From: an uncultured Acholeplasmatales bacterium
GTDB lineage: Bacteria > Bacillota_I > Bacilli_A > Acholeplasmatales > UBA5453
DNA length: 44,369 bases
Reading direction: 5' to 3'
Assembly (NCBI GenBank): GCA_927433595.1
Contig: CAKMJY010000097.1
Span: 1-44,369, forward strand
Part shown: piece after piece, positions 28,257 through 38,092 of the stretch
Numbering within the stretch: the first letter of the stretch is position 1
Layout: the number at the start of each line of letters is the position of its first letter
The notes under the pieces: model-generated
What the model was told of the DNA's origin: nothing
Seen by the model: the letters and a program-made list of their open reading frames with translations, nothing else
The model's database searches: none
Program-made: the position numbers and the translations under genes

Positions 28257-28802
28257 ATGACACAAGATACATTAAAGATTGGTATCATCTTAGGTAGCAC
28301 TAGAGATGGTAGAGTAAGCCCAGCCGTAGGCAATTGGGTAAAAGGATTAGCAGATAAAAGAACAGATGCTACATTTGAAATAGTAGACATCAAATCATTT
28401 GGATTACCGTTACTAGGTGAATCAGCAGACTTAACAGGTGTAATGGCTTGGAATGCAAAATTAGCAGAACTCGATGGGTTTATCTTCATCGTTTCTGAAT
28501 ACAACCATTCTATTTCTGGTGCACTTAAGAATGCACTAGACTCAGCAAGAGACCCTTGGAACAATAAAGCTGCAGGCATCGTTTCATATGGTTCAGCTGG
28601 TGGCGCAAGAGCGGCAGAACACTTAAGAACCATTTTGGGTGAACTTCAAGTTGCTGATGTGAGATCACATACTTTATTATCATTATTCGATGATTTTAAT
28701 CAATCAGGTTTTAATCCAAGACCACTACATGAAGTAAACGTCAACGATATGTTGGATCAATTAACCAAATGGAGCCGTGCTTTAAAACAAGTTAGAGCGT
28801 AA
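28257..28802 (+). CDS. NADPH-dependent FMN reductase / flavodoxin-like quinone reductase
   Basis: IGIILGSTRDGRVSPAVGNWV, FIVSEYNHSISGALKNALD, KAAGIVSYGSAGGARAAEHLR. Confidence 0.9.
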   Translation: MTQDTLKIGIILGSTRDGRVSPAVGNWVKGLADKRTDATFEIVDIKSFGLPLLGESADLTGVMAWNAKLAELDGFIFIVSEYNHSISGALKNALDSARDPWNNKAAGIVSYGSAGGARAAEHLRTILGELQVADVRSHTLLSLFDDFNQSGFNPRPLHEVNVNDMLDQLTKWSRALKQVRA

Positions 28803-28810
28803 TGAATTTA

Positions 28811-28838
28811 AACAGGTCAGTTGGCCTGTTTTATTTTT
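28811..28838 (+). terminator. Intrinsic terminator
   Basis: AACAGG...CCTGTTTTATTTTT. Confidence 0.6.
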
Positions 28839-28901
28839 GGGCATATTGTTTAAAAAAGTGATACCATACATGCTAAAATATGTACCGAAGGAAGTGAGTT
28901 T

Positions 28902-29243
28902 ATGAGTTTTTTTGAATTCTTTGTAAAAGGCCCATATGCCAATGATTTGTCCCCGAAAGATTATGTACAAAAAGTAGAGGATGGTGAATCCATCATCCTA
29001 CTGGATGTTAGATCCTATGAAGCTTATTTAAATAGCCACATCCCTGAAGCAGTGAGTTATCCATTTCAATCTTTTAATAACATTGAAAACGATTATCCAG
29101 ATCGCTATCAGACTTATGTGCTTTATTGTGATGAAGGGGTATTAAGTTATAGAGCACTTGAAATCATGAAGAAAATTGGTTACCTGCATGTGTATGATTT
29201 AGGTAGCTATCAAACATGGCCATACGAAAAAGTAGAACAATAA
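28902..29243 (+). CDS. Rhodanese-like domain protein
   Basis: ESIILLDVRSYEAYLNSHIPEAVSYPF, VLYCDEG (Cys in the active-site loop). Confidence 0.85.
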   Translation: MSFFEFFVKGPYANDLSPKDYVQKVEDGESIILLDVRSYEAYLNSHIPEAVSYPFQSFNNIENDYPDRYQTYVLYCDEGVLSYRALEIMKKIGYLHVYDLGSYQTWPYEKVEQ

Positions 29244-29247
29244 CTAA

Positions 29248-29276
29248 AGATTAGACGATGAGTCTAGTCTTTTTTC
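29248..29276 (+). terminator. Intrinsic terminator
   Basis: AGATTAGAC-gatga-GTCTAGTCTTTTTT. Confidence 0.65.
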
Positions 29277-29347
29277 TCATTGTTTTTTTAAAATATAGGT
29301 GCTACTATTATATTAGTATAGACGATATCTAATTTAAAGGAGCACAT

Positions 29348-30190
29348 ATGAGTAACCGTTCTGATTCCCCAAGAGAATTACTAAGAGATTATCTAGAAAT
29401 TCGGTTTTATATTAGACTTGCAGTTTCTCTATTCTGGTTAGTTTTACTGTTTATCTTTTTGCTTTATAATTTCGCAATTGGTAATTTTGGAGGGTTAGTG
29501 ATTTTCTTTAGTGTATTTTTCATCATTATTTTCTCGATTACCGTTCTTGTTTTAACGTTTAGATTCATAAAAAATGCGCGTTTGAAACGAAAATACTTGA
29601 GCTCAGATTGTTATAAAATAACCAAAGTGCCATTTAAGAAAACGTATAGAATGCCTTATTACCAATATCAATTCGAGGTATTTGATAAGCTTTATAGTCA
29701 CCATTTAGGGGACATGTTGTTTGATACAGTCTTAAAAGAACAAATATTTGATAACAGTGATATTTCTATTGATATCATATTGTTTCATGAGAGCGGCATT
29801 TATGTTGTCCAAACATTGGCACTCGATGGACCACTAAAAGGCAGTGCCGATGAACGTATTTGGACACCTCACTTTTATTTAGGTGTTAAGAAGACATTAT
29901 CAGTTGATCACACACTTCTAAAATCTTGGAAACAAGCAAACACCCTCGTGAACCCTATCATGCAAACGGATTTACATGTTAAAAACTTGAAGAAAGTCTT
30001 GCCTAAGTATGAAATCAAAGGTGTGACAATCCTAGGTAAAAAGATGATAGATCAATCATTTTCGAATATGAATAATCACTTATTTTCGATGGATCAATTT
30101 ATCGAGTATGTTTCTTCACAGCCATACCTCTATTCAGATTATGAACTGAAGGAAGCTAAAACCATCATTGAAAACACCAATCGAATCTAA
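29348..30190 (+). CDS. Membrane protein, possible NERD-like domain
   Basis: Two N-terminal TM segments; SIDIILFHESGIYVVQTLALDGPLKGSADERIWT resembles a NERD core. Confidence 0.45.
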   Translation: MSNRSDSPRELLRDYLEIRFYIRLAVSLFWLVLLFIFLLYNFAIGNFGGLVIFFSVFFIIIFSITVLVLTFRFIKNARLKRKYLSSDCYKITKVPFKKTYRMPYYQYQFEVFDKLYSHHLGDMLFDTVLKEQIFDNSDISIDIILFHESGIYVVQTLALDGPLKGSADERIWTPHFYLGVKKTLSVDHTLLKSWKQANTLVNPIMQTDLHVKNLKKVLPKYEIKGVTILGKKMIDQSFSNMNNHLFSMDQFIEYVSSQPYLYSDYELKEAKTIIENTNRI

Positions 30191-30245
30191 ACCATTGTAA
30201 GCTAGTCTTTATTTTGTGATATCATAGTCCTTGGGCGGGGATATC

Positions 30246-31427
30246 ATGAAAAGACTAGCTTTTAAATCATTCATACTACTAAGTGTTATTTATATTGCGT
30301 TTATTGCGTTGGGATTACCAGATGCATTATTAGGATCAGCTTGGAATTTGGTCAGAGAAGACTTATCAGTTGGACTCGGTACGCTGGGTATCATGACGGT
30401 TTTTATTTATATCATGTCAATCATAGCAACCTTTAATGCACCAAGACTATTGAGACTATTTGAAACAAAATGGATTACGTTCGTATCGATTCTATTTACA
30501 GGCATCGCATTGATTCTAATGAGTCAGGTAAATGAGTTCTATCAAATGTTATTCTTTGCACTACCATTAGGGATAGGTGCAGGTGCGATTGATGTGTCAT
30601 TAAACCACTATTTAGCCGTTAACTACAAGGCATCACATATGAGTTTCCTTCACTCTTTCTATGGCATTGGGGTAACATTAGGACCTACCATTATGGCTTA
30701 TACACTAAAAGACGAACAATGGCGATTAGGTTATATCATCGTGGGGGCCATTTTAGTGTTTATCGCATTAACGGTTTTCTTATCGATGCCATTATGGCAT
30801 AAAGAACGCCATGTGAAATCAGACCATGTGCATATCCCATTAAAAGAGATTGTTAGTAGTAGAGGTGCAATTCTATCCATGATTCTATTTTTATTATATG
30901 TCCATATTGAATCATTGCTTGGCGTTTGGATATCCAGTTATATCTACATTGAAAAAGGGGTTAGTTATAGTGTTGCTGCGTTGTTCACAACCAGTTACTA
31001 TCTAGCCTTAACCCTAGGTAGATTGGTGTCTGGTATACTAGCGACTAAGTTAAAACCAAGTCTATTAATTCTTGCTGGCGAAGCATTCATTTTACTAGGT
31101 GCAGTTTTATTATTTGTTAAGCTCGATTATTGGTTTTATTTTGTTGTCGCTGGTCTTTTAGGATTTGGTTCAGGTCCGATTTATCCAAACCTAATGTTCT
31201 CTAATAATTTTCATTTCTCAAAAGAAAAATTATCTAGAATCATCAGCCTTCAAATGGTAATTGGTTATATGGGTTTTGGCTTATTAACGCCACTTGCTGG
31301 TCTATTCTTTGACCGAGTTTCAATCGCGTTTTATCCAGTCTTTTTAATAAGTGCATCATTATTGCTAGTTATACTTACAGTGAAATATTTGTATGAAAAA
31401 CCAATCTTAATAATAGATCAAAAGTGA
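30246..31427 (+). CDS. MFS transporter
   Basis: GLPDALLGSAWNLVREDL, 12 TM pattern, ALTLGRLVSG; ATG at 30246; TGA stop. Confidence 0.85.
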   Translation: MKRLAFKSFILLSVIYIAFIALGLPDALLGSAWNLVREDLSVGLGTLGIMTVFIYIMSIIATFNAPRLLRLFETKWITFVSILFTGIALILMSQVNEFYQMLFFALPLGIGAGAIDVSLNHYLAVNYKASHMSFLHSFYGIGVTLGPTIMAYTLKDEQWRLGYIIVGAILVFIALTVFLSMPLWHKERHVKSDHVHIPLKEIVSSRGAILSMILFLLYVHIESLLGVWISSYIYIEKGVSYSVAALFTTSYYLALTLGRLVSGILATKLKPSLLILAGEAFILLGAVLLFVKLDYWFYFVVAGLLGFGSGPIYPNLMFSNNFHFSKEKLSRIISLQMVIGYMGFGLLTPLAGLFFDRVSIAFYPVFLISASLLLVILTVKYLYEKPILIIDQK

Positions 31428-31452
31428 TTACCTTATTTGGTAATCCTTTTTT
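31426..31452 (+). terminator. Terminator overlapping the MFS stop codon
   Basis: GATTACC-ttattt-GGTAATCCTTTTTTT. Confidence 0.65.
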
Positions 31453-31533
31453 TGATTTAAGGAAAGCCTCATTTGATTTTAAGATTATCGGGTAGGGTTA
31501 TTATGTTATAATAAAGAAGAAGGATGTGTTTAT

Positions 31534-32748
31534 ATGAAAGCGCATATTGTCGTAATTGGCGGTGGTGCAAGTGGCTTGATTGCAGCAATCAGATTGAAGC
31601 AATTAAATGCCAATGTTACACTGATTGAACGTAATAATAAATTGGGTAAGAAGATACTTGCAACCGGCAATGGTCGATGCAATTTTACCAATGTACTTGC
31701 AACTGAACAAGACTATAATCGTCCAAACTTTGTCAAAGAAACCTTCGATCAGTTTGGTGTGAAAGATACAATATCTTTTTTTGAATCGTTGGGGATTATT
31801 CCGAAGACTGAAGAGTTAGGTAAGACTTATCCTTTATCTGAACAAGCGTCCTCGATGACAGATGTATTGATATATGAGGTTAAAAGATTGGGTGTAAATC
31901 TGTTACTCGAAACAAGTGTCATAGACATCAAAAAGGGTAAAACATTTAGCCTTAAACTATCCTCAGGCAAAACAATGGAAGCGGACAAAGTCATATTATC
32001 CACAGGTGGTAAGGCGATGCCTTTAAGTGGTTCTGATGGGAGTGGGTATCAATTGGCCACTAACCTAGGTCACCACATGACAGACATATTTCCAGCTCTT
32101 GTGAAACTAGAACTTGAAAGTCCGCACTTAAAACATATGGATGGTGTTAAGTTTAAAGGCGAAGCTACTTTAATCCATAACAACCATATACTTCAAGTTG
32201 AACAAGGTGACATTTTGTTTACCAAATATGGCATCTCTGGACCGACTATTTTACAACTATCTAGAAAGGCCAATGCGCTATTACTAGATTATCAAACGAT
32301 ATTCATCAAGGTGCAATTAATCAATGGCATCGATGAAAAACGTGTAATGGACCGCTTTTTAATGTTAGAAAGAAAAACCATAGAAGATGGACTAGTTGGT
32401 TTAATTCATAAAAAACTCATTAAGTCGGTATTAAAAGAAGTTGGTATATTCGAACATACCTTAATTAAGGATATCCCAAATAAACAGTTAAACAAATTGG
32501 TTAAACTGCTATTTGATTGGCGTTTTAAAGTCATTGGCTCAAAAGATTTTGACGATGCTCAGGTCACGGCTGGTGGCATCGTAGTAGAAGAAATTAATCC
32601 TAAAACACTTGAATCTAACTTGGTTAGAGGGTTATATTTTACAGGCGAAATCATCGATATTGATGGTTTATGTGGTGGGTACAACCTACAATGGGCTTGG
32701 AGTAGCGGATATGTCGCCGCGACACATGCAGGAGGATTAAATGATTAG
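31534..32748 (+). CDS. NAD(P)/FAD-dependent oxidoreductase, HI0933/YhiN family
   Basis: VIGGGASGLIAAIRL, GKKILATGNGRCNFTN, GYQLATNLGH, GEIIDIDGLCGGYNLQWAWSSGYVA. Confidence 0.92.
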   Translation: MKAHIVVIGGGASGLIAAIRLKQLNANVTLIERNNKLGKKILATGNGRCNFTNVLATEQDYNRPNFVKETFDQFGVKDTISFFESLGIIPKTEELGKTYPLSEQASSMTDVLIYEVKRLGVNLLLETSVIDIKKGKTFSLKLSSGKTMEADKVILSTGGKAMPLSGSDGSGYQLATNLGHHMTDIFPALVKLELESPHLKHMDGVKFKGEATLIHNNHILQVEQGDILFTKYGISGPTILQLSRKANALLLDYQTIFIKVQLINGIDEKRVMDRFLMLERKTIEDGLVGLIHKKLIKSVLKEVGIFEHTLIKDIPNKQLNKLVKLLFDWRFKVIGSKDFDDAQVTAGGIVVEEINPKTLESNLVRGLYFTGEIIDIDGLCGGYNLQWAWSSGYVAATHAGGLND

Positions 32749-34336
32749 ACTAACCGAATTAAAGATACCTGTTCAACAGGTTAATGATCAAACAGAATTA
32801 TCCATGATTAGTGCCTTGTTAAAGGATAAATATAACATTAGAGATGCTGATATCATTGAAATGTCACTCTATAAAAAAGCAATAGATGCAAGAAAAAAGG
32901 AACAAGTGTTCTATGTTTATTCTGTTGATTTGATTGTCAAAGACGAACAAAAGTTAGTCAATAGGCGATACCCAAATTTAAGTGTGGTAACCGATGAGCA
33001 CTTTGACCCAATGATCACAGGCGACATCCGATTGAAACACCGCCCTGTGGTAATAGGATTTGGCCCATCTGGTATTTTTGCTAGCCTCTTACTAGCGAGA
33101 CTAGGCTATAAACCAATCGTTTTAGAACGAGGGTTAGATGTCGATACAAGATCAAAATATGTCGATGACTTTTGGAAAACAGGCAACTATAGTGAATCAG
33201 CAACCATTTTGTTCGGAGAAGGCGGCGCTGGGACGTTTTCAGATGGTAAGCTAACAACTTTAATCAATGATTTTAGATGTAAGTACGTCTTACAAGCATT
33301 GGTTAATCACGGTGCTCAAAAAGAGATTTTATATTTAAATAAACCACACGTTGGCACAGACGTTTTAAAAGGGGTCATTAAAAACATCAGACAAGAAATC
33401 ATTGCCTTAGGTGGTGAGGTTAGATTTTCTAACAAAGTCACAGATTTTATCATTAAAGATGGCGTCTTAAAAGGTGTCATCGTCAATGATCAAGAAAAGA
33501 TTGATACAGACATCTGTTTAATGGGTATTGGTCATAGTGCTAGAGAAACATTTGAGAAACTCTATGCATCTGGATTTGAAATCAAACAAAAAGCCTTCTC
33601 AGTTGGATTGCGTGTGGAACACCCTCAATCCTTAATCAATGAGTCACAGTTTAAGAAGTTTGCGAAATACTTAAGACCGGCGGAGTATAAACTCAATTAT
33701 CACAGTCCAAATGGTAGAGGCGCATATACATTCTGCATGTGCCCAGGTGGCTATGTCATGTGTGCTACCTCAGAAGATGGTGGCGTAGTCACCAACGGCA
33801 TGAGTGAATCAAAGCGTGATGGCGATAATGCGAATTCTGCTGTCTTAGTTAATGTCATGCCTGAAGACTTTGGTAGTGACCACCCACTGGCTGGTATGTA
33901 CTATCAAAGAGAAATCGAACAAAAAGCATATCAAATTGGTGGTAAGAATTATCATGCCCCACTTCAGTTATTAGGTGACTTCCTACAAAATAAAGTATCG
34001 ACTAATATAGGGTCAGTTAAGCCTACTTATTTACCAGGGTATAAATTCGTCAATCTTGCCGATATCTTACCAGATTATGTTACAGAAACCTTGAGAGAAG
34101 CATTCCATGATTTTGATAAACGCATCCGCGGATTTGCGATGCATGATGCCATATTAACAGGTGTTGAAACGAGAAGTTCATCCCCAATTAGAATCGTCAG
34201 AAATGATGAAGGTGTATCTAACATCAAAGGCCTATATCCAATGGGTGAAGGTGCAGGGTATGCTGGTGGTATTATGTCTAGTGCCGTTGATGGCTTGAAG
34301 CAAGTCGAAAAACTTATCCAAATATATAAAATGTAA
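32741..34336 (+). CDS. FAD-dependent dehydrogenase (COG2509-like)
   Basis: VVIGFGPSGIFASLLLARLGYKPIVLERG, GEGGAGTFSDGKLTT, FCMCPGGYVMCATSEDGGVVTNGMS, PMGEGAGYAGGIMSSAVDGL; overlaps the upstream gene by 8 nt. Confidence 0.9.
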   Translation: MIRLTELKIPVQQVNDQTELSMISALLKDKYNIRDADIIEMSLYKKAIDARKKEQVFYVYSVDLIVKDEQKLVNRRYPNLSVVTDEHFDPMITGDIRLKHRPVVIGFGPSGIFASLLLARLGYKPIVLERGLDVDTRSKYVDDFWKTGNYSESATILFGEGGAGTFSDGKLTTLINDFRCKYVLQALVNHGAQKEILYLNKPHVGTDVLKGVIKNIRQEIIALGGEVRFSNKVTDFIIKDGVLKGVIVNDQEKIDTDICLMGIGHSARETFEKLYASGFEIKQKAFSVGLRVEHPQSLINESQFKKFAKYLRPAEYKLNYHSPNGRGAYTFCMCPGGYVMCATSEDGGVVTNGMSESKRDGDNANSAVLVNVMPEDFGSDHPLAGMYYQREIEQKAYQIGGKNYHAPLQLLGDFLQNKVSTNIGSVKPTYLPGYKFVNLADILPDYVTETLREAFHDFDKRIRGFAMHDAILTGVETRSSSPIRIVRNDEGVSNIKGLYPMGEGAGYAGGIMSSAVDGLKQVEKLIQIYKM

Positions 34337-34339
34337 AAG

Positions 34340-34365
34340 AAAAGCGTCCAGTTTTGGACGCTTTT
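34340..34365. terminator. Bidirectional terminator between convergent genes
   Basis: AAAAGCGTCC-agtttt-GGACGCTTTT. Confidence 0.75.
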
Positions 34366-34366
34366 A

Positions 34367-35599
34367 TCATACATCGGCATTGTAAATGTGTTTGAATGCT
34401 TTATGCATTCTAATTGGAAATAGTAGAATTGCAGACAATGAAATAACAGCTGCCAGTAACATGATGAATCTAAAATCTAAGTTACTATACTCAGCGACCA
34501 AACCAGCACTTAATGCACCAACAATCGCACCAATTTGCCACAATAGATTTTGAGATGCGTTGACTCTACCACGCATATGCTTTGGAATATATATTTGAGT
34601 TGCAGACATTCTAATGTTAAAGGATGTAACAGAAAGTAACCCCACAATAAAGCTAATAGTAATCATAACGAATAGCGGTGTATAAAGCAAGGTTGCCGAT
34701 AATACTTCAACGGTGATATAAACACTAACTGCGATGATATAACGCTTTTTAGGTGGGTATTTAAATATATAGTGGATAAACCCACCGATGATTCTACCAA
34801 TCGAACTGGCTGAGATTAATAACGAAAAATGGGTTAAATCATAGATATCACTGTTAGCAAAGTAAGGCATTCTCAATAAATCATGTGAAGCATATACAAA
34901 ACTAAAACAAGCAAATAGTAAACCGATACCTAATATACCCTTTTCAACTTTGTAATACTGGAAACCTTCTTTGATATCATGAATAAACTTAAAACCAACT
35001 ACTTCATTTTGGTTCAAGTGTTCAGTTACTTTGATTCTAGTCTCAAATAAGGCAGCAATGAAATATGTAATACCATTAAATAACATGAGTAGTGCAATCC
35101 CGTCTTGGATGTTTTCAATCATAAATGTTGCAACAGGGGCCATAACTGCAGCTGAGAGTGGCCAAATTAAACTGGATAATGAGTAAGCCCTTGAGTGATT
35201 TCCTTCAGAAATGGTTTCAGGAAACAAACTCATGAAAGCTAACTGGTATATGGTATCAATGATCCCAAAGAAGCTACCGATTAGTGTGAATACCAACACA
35301 TCAAAATAGCCTGAATAAAGGGTAAGTGATATGAGTATAAATATGAGTGCAGAAAAGAAATCTAAACCGTATACGATTTTAACGCGACTGTGCCTGTCGA
35401 CAAATGGCCCTGCAATGAACGCGGTGAGCAATCTTGGAATGATGTTCGCTACGACAAATAATGCTAAGGTTAACGGGGAACCTGTTCGTTGATAAATCAT
35501 GATACCAAAAGCAACACTAGCGGCTGAATTACCGAGTGCAGATATAAACGACCCTAAAGTCAAAATTGTAAAGTTTTTTTGCCACAGCTTATTGATCAT
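34367..35599 (-). CDS. MFS transporter
   Basis: 12 TM pattern; RLLTAFIAGPFVDRHSRVKIVYGLD; ATG at 35599 more plausible than the track start. Confidence 0.83.
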   Translation of the reverse strand: MINKLWQKNFTILTLGSFISALGNSAASVAFGIMIYQRTGSPLTLALFVVANIIPRLLTAFIAGPFVDRHSRVKIVYGLDFFSALIFILISLTLYSGYFDVLVFTLIGSFFGIIDTIYQLAFMSLFPETISEGNHSRAYSLSSLIWPLSAAVMAPVATFMIENIQDGIALLMLFNGITYFIAALFETRIKVTEHLNQNEVVGFKFIHDIKEGFQYYKVEKGILGIGLLFACFSFVYASHDLLRMPYFANSDIYDLTHFSLLISASSIGRIIGGFIHYIFKYPPKKRYIIAVSVYITVEVLSATLLYTPLFVMITISFIVGLLSVTSFNIRMSATQIYIPKHMRGRVNASQNLLWQIGAIVGALSAGLVAEYSNLDFRFIMLLAAVISLSAILLFPIRMHKAFKHIYNADV

Positions 35600-35780
35600 G
35601 TTATCACCGCTTGATAGTATATCACATTTATATTGTACATTGCTTCCATAATAAAACACGAATTTTTGAACGTCTAAAATGCTAGATTTCAAACATGAAA
35701 CAATTTTGAAAAAAGCTATTAAAATAATGAAATATCTATGTTATAATTACTTATATGATTACATACGGGAGGAAATAACA

Positions 35781-36071
35781 ATGGCTTTTTGTAAAAAATG
35801 TGGCAGTGAATTAGAAGAAGGACAACAAGTTTGTGGCAATTGTGGCACATCTGTATCTAGTACAAGTGTACAATCAACCTCATCAGGCGTTAATGACAAT
35901 GGTGGATTTGGCTGGGGTCTATTAGGCTTCTGTTTCCCAATTGTTGGTTTAATTTTATATCTAGTATGGAGACAAGATAAACCTAATAATGCTAAAGCAG
36001 CAGGTATTGGTGCAATCATTGGCTTTGTACTTGGCTTACTCTCAAGCTTCTCACAATTAGGTGCAATGTAA
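35781..36071 (+). CDS. Zinc-ribbon membrane protein (paralogue A)
   Basis: CKKCGSELEEGQQVCGNCG followed by hydrophobic segments; ATG at 35781 with GGGAGG RBS. Confidence 0.8.
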   Translation: MAFCKKCGSELEEGQQVCGNCGTSVSSTSVQSTSSGVNDNGGFGWGLLGFCFPIVGLILYLVWRQDKPNNAKAAGIGAIIGFVLGLLSSFSQLGAM

Positions 36072-36072
36072 T

Positions 36073-36411
36073 ATGGGATATTGTACAAAGTGTGGGGCTG
36101 AACTTAAAGATGGCCAAAGCTTCTGTACACAATGTGGCAAACCTGTAAATGACATATCTTCAAATATACCATCAAACGTGAATGACGATGGTGGGTTTTT
36201 ATGGGGTTTACTAGGATTCTGTGTACCAGTAGCTGGATTAATTCTATATTTGGTATGGCAAACTGAAAGACCATTATCAGCAAAAGCAGCTGGTAAAGGT
36301 GCACTTGTTAGTGTGATTCTTAATGTGATTTTCGTAATTATTTATATCATCGCGATGATCGCTTTAGCAGCCTCTGGTGCGTTTATATTTGAACCAGGCG
36401 TTGGATACTAA
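36073..36411 (+). CDS. Zinc-ribbon membrane protein (paralogue B)
   Basis: CTKCGAELKDGQSFCTQCG; GGFLWGLLGFCVPVAGLILYLVW is near-identical to paralogue A. Confidence 0.8.
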   Translation: MGYCTKCGAELKDGQSFCTQCGKPVNDISSNIPSNVNDDGGFLWGLLGFCVPVAGLILYLVWQTERPLSAKAAGKGALVSVILNVIFVIIYIIAMIALAASGAFIFEPGVGY

Positions 36412-36414
36412 TCG

Positions 36415-36993
36415 ATGCATTATTGTGATTCATGTGGTAGAAAAGTAGAAACTAGCTGTAGCTGTTTATATAAAAAAAAGATAAGTAAATTTGAAACCTA
36501 TCTTGTATTTATATATTTGATGGCGGCACCAGCTGCCTTAATCACATATCAATATAATCAATATCAAAGTTTAAATTTTCCATTCATGGCTTTTGGTGCA
36601 ATGGCTTTAGCACTATTACTAATTGTGTTGTCACTATTAAATGCCATCTTTAGAAAATCCTATTTGGCTTTGTTCTTTGGTTGTCACCAAATGACATCTC
36701 GTAGTTTTAAATTAAGAGACTATGTGTTCCCAATTTGTGCCAGATGTACTGGCATATATATGGGTATCTTGTTATCAGTTATTCTCGGTTATTATAATAA
36801 GCTTTATTACTTTTATCCAATCTTCATGATACCACTCATCGTTGATGGCATCATACAAAAAAAGACTAATTATAGAAGTAATCAGTTCAAACGATTTCTA
36901 ACTGGCATATTATTTGGACCTGGATTTAGTCTAATTTTCTCATTCTATCATTATCTTATTTTATATCTAGCATTATGGTTAAGAACACTGTAG
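36415..36993 (+). CDS. DUF2085-type membrane protein with N-terminal zinc-ribbon half
   Basis: MHYCDSCGRKVETSCSC; FFGCHQMTSRSFKLRDYVFPICARCTGIYMGILL. Confidence 0.75.
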   Translation: MHYCDSCGRKVETSCSCLYKKKISKFETYLVFIYLMAAPAALITYQYNQYQSLNFPFMAFGAMALALLLIVLSLLNAIFRKSYLALFFGCHQMTSRSFKLRDYVFPICARCTGIYMGILLSVILGYYNKLYYFYPIFMIPLIVDGIIQKKTNYRSNQFKRFLTGILFGPGFSLIFSFYHYLILYLALWLRTL

Positions 36994-37054
36994 CAACATG
37001 AATATTATGTGCGGTAATATTTAAAAATATGTTGGTGTGATGAAAATCACGGCG

Positions 37055-37095
37055 AAAAAGAGCTTAGATCTTTCAATTTAAGCTCTTTTTTGTTT
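37055..37095 (+). terminator. Intrinsic terminator upstream of degV
   Basis: AAAAAGAGCTTA...TAAGCTCTTTTT perfect 12-bp stem. Confidence 0.75.
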
Positions 37096-37204
37096 TTTCA
37101 AATGCGATTTGAAGTTAAAAAAATTGACAAAATATCCGTTACATGATAACCTAGTATTGAAAACTAGATATTATCGACTTTACATATATAGGGGGAATTT
37201 AATT

Positions 37205-38050
37205 ATGAAAGTAGCAGTTATAACAGACTCAGGGGCAAACCTGCAAAAAGCATACTTAGAAGCACACAAAAATTTATTCGTTGTGCCACTAAACATTGTC
37301 ATTGATGGCAAGAATTTTAAAGATCAAATCGAAGTATCAGCTAAAGAAGTGTATGAGAAACTGGATACACATCAAATCTCAACATCATTACCAGATGTAA
37401 AAGACTTAGAAGACATCATTGAAGATGTCAAAAAACAAGGATATGAGGCTATATTAGTCATCAATATTTCATCCGGATTGTCAGGCACATTTAACGCATT
37501 CAGATTGGTTTTAAATCAAGTTGAAGGCTTAGAAGTGGTTCAGTATGACACAAAAACATTAGGTGCTGGTCAAGGCTATATCGTTGAATACGCAATGGAG
37601 TTACTTGAACAAAACTTATCGGTTTCAGAAATACTACCTAAGTTAGACCAAATGAGATTTAAAGACTCAATTGCAATGTACACCATCAACACACTGAAGT
37701 ATTTAAAACGTGGCGGTAGAATTGGTAAAGTTGAAGGTACGATTGGTGAATTATTACACATTAAACCAGTTGTCACAGTCAATGATGAAGGTGTCTATAT
37801 TACTTTAAGCAAGGCAATTGGGATGCAACGTTCGATTCTAACCATGAAAGATATCTTGGTGAAGAAATTTGCAGGCCAAACCATTGACCTAACCGTTCAC
37901 TTTGGTGACGACGAAGAAAAGGCAAGTCAACTTGGTTCAATGTTACAAAAAGCATTGAGCGTTAGAACATTGACTATTTCACCATTAACACCAGTGCTAG
38001 GTATTCATACTGGTCCACAAATGTTCGCGTTTGTCGCAAGAAAGATTTAA
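37205..38050 (+). CDS. DegV family fatty-acid-binding protein
   Basis: VAVITDSGANL, VPLNIVIDGKNFKD, ISTSLPDV, LVINISSGLSGTFNAFRL, TLKYLKRGGRIGK; ATG at 37205. Confidence 0.92.
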   Translation: MKVAVITDSGANLQKAYLEAHKNLFVVPLNIVIDGKNFKDQIEVSAKEVYEKLDTHQISTSLPDVKDLEDIIEDVKKQGYEAILVINISSGLSGTFNAFRLVLNQVEGLEVVQYDTKTLGAGQGYIVEYAMELLEQNLSVSEILPKLDQMRFKDSIAMYTINTLKYLKRGGRIGKVEGTIGELLHIKPVVTVNDEGVYITLSKAIGMQRSILTMKDILVKKFAGQTIDLTVHFGDDEEKASQLGSMLQKALSVRTLTISPLTPVLGIHTGPQMFAFVARKI

Positions 38051-38058
38051 CTAAAAAT

Positions 38059-38092
38059 AAAAGTTTGAAGCACTCGTCTTCAAACTTTTTTT
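38059..38092. terminator. Intrinsic terminator after degV
   Basis: AAAAGTTTGAAG-cactcgt-CTTCAAACTTTTTTT. Confidence 0.8.

Noticed and set aside
31534-34336. Two overlapping FAD oxidoreductase genes as a novel enzyme pair
   Set aside because: Both belong to widespread families; an 8-nt overlap is ordinary operon packing, so not reported as a finding
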